5,619 nucleotides of DNA from Gemmatimonadota bacterium. Its GTDB lineage: Bacteria > Gemmatimonadota > Gemmatimonadetes > Gemmatimonadales > GWC2-71-9. The position numbers and the translations under genes were made by a program. Each line of letters starts with the position of its first letter. Position 1 is the first letter of the stretch. This document shows, one piece after another, positions 1 to 5,080 of this stretch. The stretch covers positions 1 to 5,619 of the forward strand of contig JAPULP010000115.1 in the NCBI GenBank assembly GCA_027294815.1, in the 5' to 3' direction. Under the pieces are notes generated by a model that worked only from the letters and a program-made list of their open reading frames with translations, searched no databases and was not told where the DNA came from.

Positions 1-615
1 GCCCCCCTTCCACCCGAGGGCCCGCGTTCCCCGCCCGGCCCCGACGCTCCCCTGCTCCACTGCCCCCGATCTCGCGTCGTTGATCGCGCGTAAGACGTCC
101 ACTTCCTTCACCGGCCGAGCCCGAATGTCGCTGAGGAACCCATCGTTCGTCTCCCCCACCACGACGTTGGCCGAACGGACGTTCTCGTTTCCCGGAAGCC
201 CCAGCAGGTAGGTCAGGACCGCGTCGGCCACTCGCGGAACGCACAGGGTGCAGGTCAGCACCACCGGCGACTCCAGTTCTCCCAATTCTCGGACCTGCGT
301 AGAGCCGACCAACTTGCCGAATCCATTTCCCACCACGATCGCGGCCGGCACTTTTTGGCGGAAGATGTTTTCTCCGTGCGGGAGAATGGCGGTGACACCC
401 GTGTTGACGGAGTCGCCGCTCGTGATGGTTACCTGGCCGACGCGCACCCCGGCCACGTCCGTAATCGCGTTGAGCGGTCCGGTCGGCAAGACGCCCACCA
501 CGACGCCCATCTCTCGGGGGCTTTGCCGGACCTGCGCCTCACCCTTCTCGGATGGCAGCGCGCACGCCGCCAAGCCCAGCAGGCACGCGTGCCGCCTCAA
601 CCAGGGGTTGACCAT
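1..615 (-). CDS. P1-family (DmpA/BapA-like) aminopeptidase, N-terminal part
   Basis: This open frame covers 205 codons and leaves the window at base 1, so the C-terminal part is missing. The protein resembles the DmpA/L-aminopeptidase D-esterase family (MEROPS P1, formerly S58), N-terminal-nucleophile hydrolases that cut themselves to expose a catalytic serine. Recognisable family segments are NAITDVAGVRVGQVTI (residues 49-64), NTGVTAILPHGENIF (71-85), VGNGFGKLVGSTQVRELGEL (95-114), VGETNDGF (153-160) and GAVEQGSVGAG (184-194). The self-cleavage serine is expected beyond the window edge, so activity cannot be judged. The N terminus has basic residues (RRH, 7-9), a short hydrophobic stretch and a lipobox LAAC ending at Cys18, suggesting an exported lipoprotein; cleavage by signal peptidase I near residue 26 is an alternative. 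The ATG at 615 is chosen because GGAGA precedes it by 5 nt. A weak -10-like TAATAT lies at 653-648 on the same strand. Substrate is unknown; relatives release N-terminal D- or beta-amino acids. Confidence 0.9.
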   Translation of the reverse strand, partial: MVNPWLRRHACLLGLAACALPSEKGEAQVRQSPREMGVVVGVLPTGPLNAITDVAGVRVGQVTITSGDSVNTGVTAILPHGENIFRQKVPAAIVVGNGFGKLVGSTQVRELGELESPVVLTCTLCVPRVADAVLTYLLGLPGNENVRSANVVVGETNDGFLSDIRARPVKEVDVLRAINDARSGAVEQGSVGAGRGTRALGWKGG

Positions 616-620
616 GTCAT

Positions 621-625
621 TCTCC
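621..625 (-). promoter_or_regulatory. Ribosome binding site of the P1 peptidase gene
   Basis: The minus strand reads GGAGA here, 5 nt before the ATG at 615. It supports that start, which also gives a protein beginning with a plausible export signal. Confidence 0.6.
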
Positions 626-701
626 AAGCGCCGACTCGGCGACAGTGATATTACTTCGTGTGGGTGCCCACTCCGCAGAAGCGGACGAATCCCGCAGGGC
701 G

Positions 702-730
702 TTGCGCCCGAGGTGGGGCCAAGGTAGCAT
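702..730 (+). promoter_or_regulatory. Possible sigma70-type promoter for the helicase-like gene
   Basis: TTGCGC at 702-707 and TAGCAT at 725-730 are separated by 17 nt. Both hexamers match the consensus only partly (about 3/6 and 4/6). Transcription would begin near 737, giving a leader of roughly 40 nt that starts at the hairpin at 737-757. The match is weak and other promoter classes are possible. Confidence 0.25.
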
Positions 731-736
731 GATGCC

Positions 737-764
737 ACGGCACCGGCCACGTGCCGTTTCTTTG
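737..764 (+). promoter_or_regulatory. Leader hairpin with T-rich tail (possible attenuator or 5' stabilising stem)
   Basis: ACGGCAC (737-743) and GTGCCGT (751-757) are perfect reverse complements around the 7-nt loop CGGCCAC, and the stem runs into TTTCTTT. This resembles a small intrinsic terminator reading rightward, but it lies only 14 nt before the GTG start at 779 and no rightward gene precedes it in the window. If transcription starts near 737, it would instead form the extreme 5' end of the mRNA and could stabilise it. The role is inferred from the sequence alone. Confidence 0.35.
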
Positions 765-778
765 ACAATCGAGGGACC

Positions 779-2158
779 GTGTCTTGGGTTTTTTCACCGG
801 CGTTTGATGCCGTACATCGGGCTGCGATGGAGCACGGCCAGCCCCTCGTTTACGTCTGCCCCCCGGCAGGCTGGGCGCTCGCCCCGCTGTTCGAGGCCCT
901 GCCAAACACCGGTGAAGAGCACCTCGCGACACTGGTTCTTGCCCCCGAGGCCGGGGACGTCCTCGATACGGCAAACGCCCTCCACACCTCGTCCTCTCCC
1001 CCCCCCTCACGACGCATCCATCCCCTCACGGGTCTCGCACGAACGGAAAGGCTTCTTCGGGCGGGCGCGATCGATACGCTGGTCGCCACCCCGGCCGACG
1101 TGCTCTACCTGGTACAGCGGGCGGCCCTCAAGGCGGATCAGCTGCAACGGCTGGTTGTGCTTTGGCCCGAGACCATGGCTACCGTGGGGTGCCTAGACGA
1201 CGCCGAAGCCATACTCGGCGACGCCGCCAATGCGCAACGCATCATCGCGACCATCGACGAGAGTGCTGTCGCCGATTTCATCGAGCGACATGCGCGGCGC
1301 GCCCCGACCGCCGTGCTTTCGCGGATACCCAAAGACGGCGTTCACGATGTCCAGTTCGCCGTCGTCGAGCCACATGCCCGGGTACCAGCGGCCCGAGCGG
1401 CGTTGGACATCCTCGGTGCGACAACGGCCCTGGTGTGGGATCCGGTAGACGGCGCCAAATGGACGAAGCTGGAGGACTCCGATCTTGCTCTCATTTCGGA
1501 AACGGATGCGACACACGTCGACATGGTCATCGCGTCCGACCTGCCGTCCGTGGAGGCACTGGCCGCCTTCAGTGAGTTCGCCGATGGAGTCTTGGTGTTC
1601 GTCCGCGCATCGCAGGTTGCTTATCTGACACGGATCGCGTCAACGACAAAACCGTTGCGGCTTCCCGGTCACACCGACCGAGTGCGGTCGGAAGCGGAGC
1701 GACTGCGTGAGGAGGTGCGCAAGCAGTTGGAACACGGCGATCTCTCCATCGCGTTGCTGGCCATCGAGCCATTGCTCGAGGAATACGATCCGGCCCTCAT
1801 TGCGGCCGCCGCGCTCTCCGGACGGCGAGAGCCGGCCCCCGATCGGGAGATCGCGCACATACCAGCGCAAGCGGACGGCGCCACCTGGACCAAGCTCTTT
1901 GTAACGGCCGGCCATCGCGATCGCATCGGCGCTCGCGAAATCGTCGGTGCGATACTCGGCACGGTAGGGATCGAACGCACCGATGTGGGACAGATTGACG
2001 TGAAGGAGAGTTTTTCGCTGGTGGAGATACGACCGGAGGTCGCCGATCAGGCCATCCGGTGCCTGACGGGCGAGAAGATAGGTGGACGACGCGTGACGGT
2101 CCGGTTGGACCGTCACGAGCCCTCGGAGAAACCTCGGTCCGGCAGAGCCGACCGATAA
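779..2158 (+). CDS. Catalytically degenerate DEAD-box helicase-like protein with DbpA RNA-binding domain
   Basis: The 459-residue product follows the DEAD-box layout. Residues 23-60 align in form with motifs I and Ia, but the Walker A position reads CPPAGWALA (27-35, no GKT) and PTREL becomes PEAGD (56-60). Motif Ib TPGR is TPAD (104-107), motif II DEAD is WPET (129-132), and SAT is IAT (156-158). In the second lobe VDMVIASDLP (247-256) matches the usual VdlVInyDlP, but the following HRxGRTGR is AAFSEFADG (262-270). A helical linker (about 303-347) includes LLEEYDPALIAAAALS, typical of DEAD proteins. Residues 370-445 form a well-kept DbpA/CsdA RNA-binding domain (PF03880 type) with IVGAILGTVGI, VGQIDVKESFSLVEI and GGRRVTVRL. 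I infer an RNA-binding pseudo-helicase, perhaps acting on rRNA or ribosome assembly, without ATP-driven unwinding. The start is GTG with AGGGA only 2 nt upstream; ATG at 827 is an alternative. A C9 tract encodes Pro74-Pro76. Confidence 0.85.
   Translation: MSWVFSPAFDAVHRAAMEHGQPLVYVCPPAGWALAPLFEALPNTGEEHLATLVLAPEAGDVLDTANALHTSSSPPPSRRIHPLTGLARTERLLRAGAIDTLVATPADVLYLVQRAALKADQLQRLVVLWPETMATVGCLDDAEAILGDAANAQRIIATIDESAVADFIERHARRAPTAVLSRIPKDGVHDVQFAVVEPHARVPAARAALDILGATTALVWDPVDGAKWTKLEDSDLALISETDATHVDMVIASDLPSVEALAAFSEFADGVLVFVRASQVAYLTRIASTTKPLRLPGHTDRVRSEAERLREEVRKQLEHGDLSIALLAIEPLLEEYDPALIAAAALSGRREPAPDREIAHIPAQADGATWTKLFVTAGHRDRIGAREIVGAILGTVGIERTDVGQIDVKESFSLVEIRPEVADQAIRCLTGEKIGGRRVTVRLDRHEPSEKPRSGRADR
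998..1006 (+). repeat. C9 homopolymer within the helicase-like gene
   Basis: Nine consecutive C bases encode three prolines (residues 74-76) in a low-complexity SSSPPPS loop between the positions of motifs Ia and Ib. A one-base change in length would shift the frame, so the tract is a possible slippage or sequencing-error site. The downstream frame is intact and matches the family, so the length shown here is consistent with a full protein. Confidence 0.6.
2092..2117. repeat. Perfect 11-bp inverted repeat with 4-nt loop near the convergent gene junction
   Basis: CGTGACGGTCC (2092-2102) and GGACCGTCACG (2107-2117) are exact reverse complements around GGTT. The element lies inside the last coding part of the helicase-like gene (about codons 438-447), ending 39 nt before the stop and 42 nt from the HU stop. 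It would form a strong RNA hairpin on either strand. No T tract follows in either direction, so it is not a classical intrinsic terminator. It could pause polymerase or protect mRNA 3' ends in the absence of any intergenic space. It is far longer than chance stems of this spacing usually are, but some constraint from coding bias is possible. Confidence 0.55.
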
Positions 2159-2446
2159 CTACTTGGGGTTCAGCGCGTCCTTCAGAACTTGCCCGGCCTT
2201 GAAGGCGGGCACCTTGGCTGCCTTGATCTGAATCGGCGCTCCCGTCCGCGGATCCCGACCGGTCCTCGCCGCACGATCCCGCACTTGGAACGTGCCGAAG
2301 CCGGTAATCTGCACTCGGCCGCCCGAACGCATCTCGCCGGCGATGACTCCGTCGCCGTTGAATAGCGCTTCGACCGCACGTCCCGCGTCGGCCTTGGAAA
2401 GGTTGGCACGGTTGGCGAGCGCTTCGACTAGTTCGACTTTGTTCAC
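2159..2446 (-). CDS. hup: HU-family histone-like DNA-binding protein
   Basis: The 95-residue product has the size and sequence of HU, the dimeric nucleoid protein that bends DNA without strong sequence preference. The helical dimerisation region is VNKVELVEALANRANLSKAD (1-20). The family signature GFGTF lies at 49-53, and the beta-arm contains RAARTGRDPRTG (58-69), with the DNA-intercalating proline at 66. The arm tip reads RDP rather than the common RNP. The C terminus AFKAGQVLKDALN is typical. I choose the GTG at 2446 because the family starts with (M)NK-E and because GGGGGG stands 6 nt upstream. In-frame ATGs at 2491 and 2557 would add 15 or 37 residues unlike HU and lack clear ribosome binding sites. 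The gene is convergent with the helicase-like gene, with no base between the two stops, and is transcribed divergently from thymidine kinase. Confidence 0.93.
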   Translation of the reverse strand: MNKVELVEALANRANLSKADAGRAVEALFNGDGVIAGEMRSGGRVQITGFGTFQVRDRAARTGRDPRTGAPIQIKAAKVPAFKAGQVLKDALNPK

Positions 2447-2452
2447 CCGGTA

Positions 2453-2458
2453 CCCCCC
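2453..2458 (-). promoter_or_regulatory. Ribosome binding site that decides the HU start
   Basis: A run of six G on the minus strand lies 6 nt before the GTG at 2446. It can pair with the anti-Shine-Dalgarno CCUCC using one G-U pair. Together with the family N terminus it favours the 95-residue HU over longer in-frame versions. Confidence 0.5.
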
Positions 2459-2514
2459 GGCTGTGGTGGCTCGAACGCCACGCGAATTCATGAAGAGTGG
2501 TTGTCTGGTCAGCA

Positions 2515-2542
2515 AATATGGACGGAACGGGCGGAACCGCAA
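2515..2542 (-). promoter_or_regulatory. Possible promoter for HU
   Basis: On the minus strand TTGCGG (2542-2537) and CATATT (2520-2515) are 16 nt apart. This is the most A/T-rich spot in the divergent spacer. Transcription would begin near 2508, giving a leader of about 60 nt before the GTG at 2446. Hexamer matches are partial. Confidence 0.3.
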
Positions 2543-2547
2543 GCGTC

Positions 2548-2576
2548 TTGATTCCACGCGGGCGTCGCGCTAACCT
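2548..2576 (+). promoter_or_regulatory. Possible promoter for the thymidine kinase cluster
   Basis: TTGATT (2548-2553) and TAACCT (2571-2576) are 17 nt apart, with a predicted start near 2583 and a leader of about 20-26 nt. The -35 matches 4/6 and the -10 only 3/6. It would lie back to back with the HU promoter, with about 5 nt between their -35 boxes. Confidence 0.3.
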
Positions 2577-2602
2577 CTCGACAATCTCAGACGCGGGGCA
2601 TC

Positions 2603-3229
2603 GTGGCGATGTATCATGGGTCACAAGGCGGGTGGATAGAGGTGATCGCCGGCGTCATGTTCAGCGGCAAGAGCGAGGAACTCATCCGCCGCGTCCGACG
2701 CGCGACGATCGCACGCAAGCAGGTGCAGGTCTTCAAATCCCAACTCGACGATCGCTATAGCACCCAAGCGGCGGTTGCCTCCCACGACGGGGCCACGCTC
2801 GAGGCCCTATCCATCGCTAAGGCAACCGACGTGATGCGTCACCTGCGCACGGACAGCGAGGTGATTGCCGTGGACGAGGTTCAGTTTCTCGACGAGGGCA
2901 TCGTTGGCGTCGCGACCGAGCTGGCCGCCACGGGACACCGGGTGATTCTCGCCGGCACCGAGACCGACTTTCGTGGAGAACCGTTCGCGGCCATGCCGGT
3001 GCTCATGGCCATCGCCGAGACGGTGGACAAACTGTATGCGATTTGCGTCGTGTGCGGCGACCCGGCGTGCCGCAACCAGCGTCTCGTCGACCGACGGCCC
3101 GCTCCGTACGACTCGCCAACCATTCTCGTCGGCGGTCTCGAGACCTACGAGGCCCGTTGCCGACACTGCCATGAGGTCCCCGGGGTAGCCGCCGGTCAGA
3201 CCCAACTCTTTCAAGACCAACACTCCTGA
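2603..3229 (+). CDS. tdk: Thymidine kinase (type II, TK1-like)
   Basis: This cytosolic enzyme phosphorylates thymidine with ATP to give dTMP in the pyrimidine salvage pathway. The 208-residue length is usual for the bacterial TK1 family. Visible motifs are the P-loop GVMFSGKS (17-24; the family more often has P at the second position), the Walker B/catalytic segment VIAVDEVQFLDE (87-98) with Glu92 as expected base, the GTETDFRGEPF stretch (118-128), and a structural zinc site from Cys148, Cys151, Cys186 and Cys189. The lasso-region motif PTILVGGLETYEARCRHCHEVP (172-193) is well kept. The GTG at 2603 has GGGG 4 nt upstream; the ATG at 2609, which shortens the protein by two residues, is about equally likely. 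The gene ends one base before the CoaE-PIG-L fusion, so the two are almost certainly co-transcribed. An extra cysteine at 156 is not part of the zinc set. Confidence 0.95.
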   Translation: MAMYHGSQGGWIEVIAGVMFSGKSEELIRRVRRATIARKQVQVFKSQLDDRYSTQAAVASHDGATLEALSIAKATDVMRHLRTDSEVIAVDEVQFLDEGIVGVATELAATGHRVILAGTETDFRGEPFAAMPVLMAIAETVDKLYAICVVCGDPACRNQRLVDRRPAPYDSPTILVGGLETYEARCRHCHEVPGVAAGQTQLFQDQHS

Positions 3230-3230
3230 G

Positions 3231-4541
3231 ATGCTCAAGGTCGGCTTGACCGGCAATGTTGCCGCGGGAAAATCGACCGTCCTGGCGCTGTTCGACGAAT
3301 GGGGTGCGACCGTCATCGACGCCGATGCGCTGGTGCGTGAGGTACAGACACCCGGTTCTTCGGTTCTCACCGACATCGCTGCGCGGTTCGGTCAGGAGAT
3401 GATTCAGGGCGACGGTTCGCTCGACCGGACGTCGCTCAGGCGGACGGTTGCCGGGAACAAGGAGGCCCTCGACGCACTCAACGCGATCGTCCACCCCTCC
3501 GTGCAGCGCCGCCGTGGAGAGATGGAAACCGAAGCTACGCGTCGAGGAGATTGTATCGTCGTCAATGACATACCGCTGCTGTTCGAGGTCTTGGATCCGG
3601 ACACCTTCGATTCGGTGGTTCTCGTCGATGCACCGGAATCCGTTCGCCGGGAGCGTTTGACGCGGGAACGGGGCCTGTCGGGCGAAGACGCAGACAAACT
3701 GATCTCTTCACAGAGGCCTTCGGTCGACAAGCGCGCACGCAGCCGATTCGTCATCGACAACGTTGGCGCTCTCGAGGATCTGGAACGTGCGGCTTGGAAC
3801 GTCTGGGAAGTTATTCGCGCGGAGTCCGCGGCCAAGCAGTGGGGGGGAACCGGGCCACTCCTCGCGATGTTTGCGCACCCGGACGATGAGACGTTCGCGA
3901 TCGGTGGAACGCTCGCCCGCTACGCCGACGCCGGGGCGGAGGTCCATGTATGGTGCGCGACACGCGGTGAAGCGGGCAGCCTCAACGGCGAGCGCGCCCC
4001 TGTGGAAAGAACTCGTACCGTTCGCACCGAGGAGTTCCGCCGAGCAACCGACGCGCTCGGCGTTCACGAAGTTCATCTGCTCGATTTCCCCGACGGATCG
4101 CTGCAGCCCAGCGACGGCACCGGACGCCGGGCGGCGGCCGATATTTTGCAGCAGGTTCAACCCGACGTGGTGATCACGTTCGGCGCCGACGGCGTCACCG
4201 GTCACACCGACCACCTAGCCGTGCACCGATGGGTCGATGACGCCATTCGCGACGTGGCCAGCAACGCGAGCGTCTTCTACGTGACGTACCCGGGCCCGAT
4301 CTCCGACGCCACGTCCGGCCGCATCGCGGCCAGTCCAGACGACCAGATCGTCGCCACCCTCGACATCCGCCCCTGGCGCAGTGCCAAGGTGGCGGCGATC
4401 GAGGCACACGCGTCGCAACGCTTTCCTTTCGCCCTGGACACCCCACCCGGCTCGCTCATGATGGCCCAAGAATGGTTCGCCGGAACCGGTCAGACGAAGG
4501 GCCCGATCCACGATCTCTACGAGACACCGCGTCGCGCTTGA
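3231..4541 (+). CDS. coaE: Fusion of dephospho-CoA kinase (CoaE) and PIG-L/LmbE-family deacetylase
   Basis: One 436-residue frame joins two enzymes. Residues 1-200 are CoaE, which phosphorylates the ribose 3'-hydroxyl of dephospho-CoA in the last step of CoA synthesis: P-loop GNVAAGKST (8-16), DAD (30-32), IVHP (86-89), PLLFE (115-119), and the lid segment RRERLTRERGLSGEDADKLI (139-158) followed by FVIDN (173-177). Residues 209-436 are a PIG-L/LmbE zinc deacetylase like MshB or BshB: AHPDDE (215-220) with His216 and Asp219 as expected zinc ligands and Asp218 as base, and GHTDH (324-328) with His328 as third ligand. Known relatives deacetylate N-acetylglucosaminyl groups, including precursors of mycothiol and bacillithiol; the substrate here is unknown. 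Both halves keep their key residues. The linker (about 200-208) contains a G7 tract. The ATG follows the thymidine kinase stop by one base without a clear ribosome binding site, so translation is probably coupled. Confidence 0.92.
   Translation: MLKVGLTGNVAAGKSTVLALFDEWGATVIDADALVREVQTPGSSVLTDIAARFGQEMIQGDGSLDRTSLRRTVAGNKEALDALNAIVHPSVQRRRGEMETEATRRGDCIVVNDIPLLFEVLDPDTFDSVVLVDAPESVRRERLTRERGLSGEDADKLISSQRPSVDKRARSRFVIDNVGALEDLERAAWNVWEVIRAESAAKQWGGTGPLLAMFAHPDDETFAIGGTLARYADAGAEVHVWCATRGEAGSLNGERAPVERTRTVRTEEFRRATDALGVHEVHLLDFPDGSLQPSDGTGRRAAADILQQVQPDVVITFGADGVTGHTDHLAVHRWVDDAIRDVASNASVFYVTYPGPISDATSGRIAASPDDQIVATLDIRPWRSAKVAAIEAHASQRFPFALDTPPGSLMMAQEWFAGTGQTKGPIHDLYETPRRA
3841..3848 (+). 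other. G7 tract / in-frame G-GGG-GGA slippery heptamer at the CoaE-PIG-L junction
   Basis: Seven G bases (3841-3847) followed by A encode part of Trp204-Gly205-Gly206, exactly in the linker between domains. In the reading frame, 3842-3848 reads G-GGG-GGA, which fits the X-XXY-YYZ pattern for -1 slippage. A -1 slip would add 13 codons and stop at TGA 3887-3889, giving a CoaE-only protein of about 219 residues. I see no strong downstream hairpin and no upstream Shine-Dalgarno-like element at the distance seen in dnaX (GGAG at 3821-3824 is too far), so programmed frameshifting is only a possibility. Confidence 0.35.
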
Positions 4542-4566
4542 CACCGGTTGGGGCCCCGAATAAGCT
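4538..4566 (+). promoter_or_regulatory. Probable promoter for gcvH overlapping the fusion gene's stop codon
   Basis: A perfect -35 hexamer TTGACA (4538-4543) includes the TGA stop of the fusion gene. TAAGCT (4561-4566) follows after 17 nt as a partial -10. Transcription would start near 4573, about 34 nt before the gcvH ATG. This suggests that the glycine cleavage genes can be expressed separately from the upstream kinase genes. I see no glycine riboswitch in the 65-nt spacer. Confidence 0.42.
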
Positions 4567-4606
4567 TCCGCCGTTCCGCGCGATACCGCATGAACTGGAA
4601 TAAACT

Positions 4607-4993
4607 ATGTCTGACATCCCCGCCGAGCTACACTATACCGAAGACCACGAGTACGTGAAGCAAGACGGCGACGGAATGGTCATCATCGGAATCACGGACT
4701 ACGCTCAGGGCGAATTGGGAGACGTCGTGTACGTCGACCTACCCGCCGTCGGAACGACACTGGCCAAGACGGATGTCTTCGGCACGATCGAAGCCGTCAA
4801 GGCGGTGTCGGAACTCTTCTCGCCGCTGGCGGGAGAGATCAGCGAAGTCAACGAGGCGCTGGACGGCGATCCCAGCCTGATCAACAAAGACCCGTATGGC
4901 GACGGGTGGATGATCAAGGTTCGCGTGAGCGATGCGACTGCGGTGGATCAGTTACTATCGGCCGCGGATTACGCGAAGCACATCGGCGAGTAG
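4607..4993 (+). CDS. gcvH: Glycine cleavage system H protein
   Basis: The 128-residue H protein carries the lipoyl-bound aminomethyl group between the P, T and L proteins during glycine breakdown to CO2, ammonia and methylene-tetrahydrofolate. Its length is normal for the family. The lipoylation site is Lys65 in the segment GTIEAVKAVSELFSPLAGE (59-77), where ExVKA is the family form. Other hallmarks are YTEDHEYV (10-17), GITDYAQGELGDVVYVDLP (28-46), and the C-terminal segment DPYGDGWMIKV (95-105). The ATG at 4607 is preceded by a weak GGA 8 nt upstream. gcvP follows after 87 nt; gcvT is not immediately upstream, where it often lies, and could be downstream of gcvP or elsewhere. Confidence 0.97.
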   Translation: MSDIPAELHYTEDHEYVKQDGDGMVIIGITDYAQGELGDVVYVDLPAVGTTLAKTDVFGTIEAVKAVSELFSPLAGEISEVNEALDGDPSLINKDPYGDGWMIKVRVSDATAVDQLLSAADYAKHIGE

Positions 4994-5030
4994 CCGCTGG
5001 GTTCCGTCCCATTCGAGACGACTAGGTCAG

Positions 5031-5060
5031 CGCCCCGGTCCCTTCCGGGGCGTTTGCGTT
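5031..5060 (+). terminator. GC-rich hairpin with weak T tail between gcvH and gcvP
   Basis: CGCCCCGG (5031-5038) and CCGGGGCG (5045-5052) form a perfect 8-bp stem around TCCCTT, followed by TTTGCGTT. The T tract is short and interrupted, so this looks like a leaky intrinsic terminator or an mRNA-stabilising stem. Its position 38 nt after gcvH and 28 nt before gcvP suggests that it lowers gcvP output relative to gcvH, which would suit the need for excess H protein. That role is inferred. Confidence 0.55.
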
Positions 5061-5080
5061 GTAATGAAGGTGACTGAAAT

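Noticed and set aside
248..727. Plus-strand open frame of 159 codons opposite the P1 peptidase gene
   Set aside because: The minus strand there encodes an unmistakable DmpA-family protein; the plus-strand translation has no recognisable domain and no convincing ribosome binding site.
762..767. Perfect TTGACA hexamer as a -35 box for the helicase-like gene
   Set aside because: A -10 box at 16-18 nt would fall inside the gene near 785-790, where the sequence (TGGGTT) does not resemble TATAAT, and the transcript would lack the start codon.
2447..2557. N-terminal extension of HU to 132 residues
   Set aside because: The extra 37 residues do not resemble HU, they overlap the likely promoter region, and the GTG at 2446 has a better ribosome binding site and the family N terminus.
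1797..2624. Long minus-strand open frame of 275 codons across the HU gene and the end of the helicase-like gene
   Set aside because: It overlaps two genes with clear family matches, its translation is rich in Arg, Ser and Pro as expected for an out-of-frame GC-rich shadow, and no family is recognisable.
3231..4541. Two separate genes, coaE and a PIG-L deacetylase, rather than a fusion
   Set aside because: The frame is continuous through the junction in the given sequence. Internal ATG 3867 lies inside the conserved start of the deacetylase domain (Met213, just before AHPDDE) and is a poor start. The G7-tract caveat is kept as a finding.
4542..4606. Glycine riboswitch before gcvH
   Set aside because: The 65-nt spacer is too short for the aptamer, and I see no matching conserved stems; the GGGGCCCC palindrome at 4550-4557 alone is not evidence.
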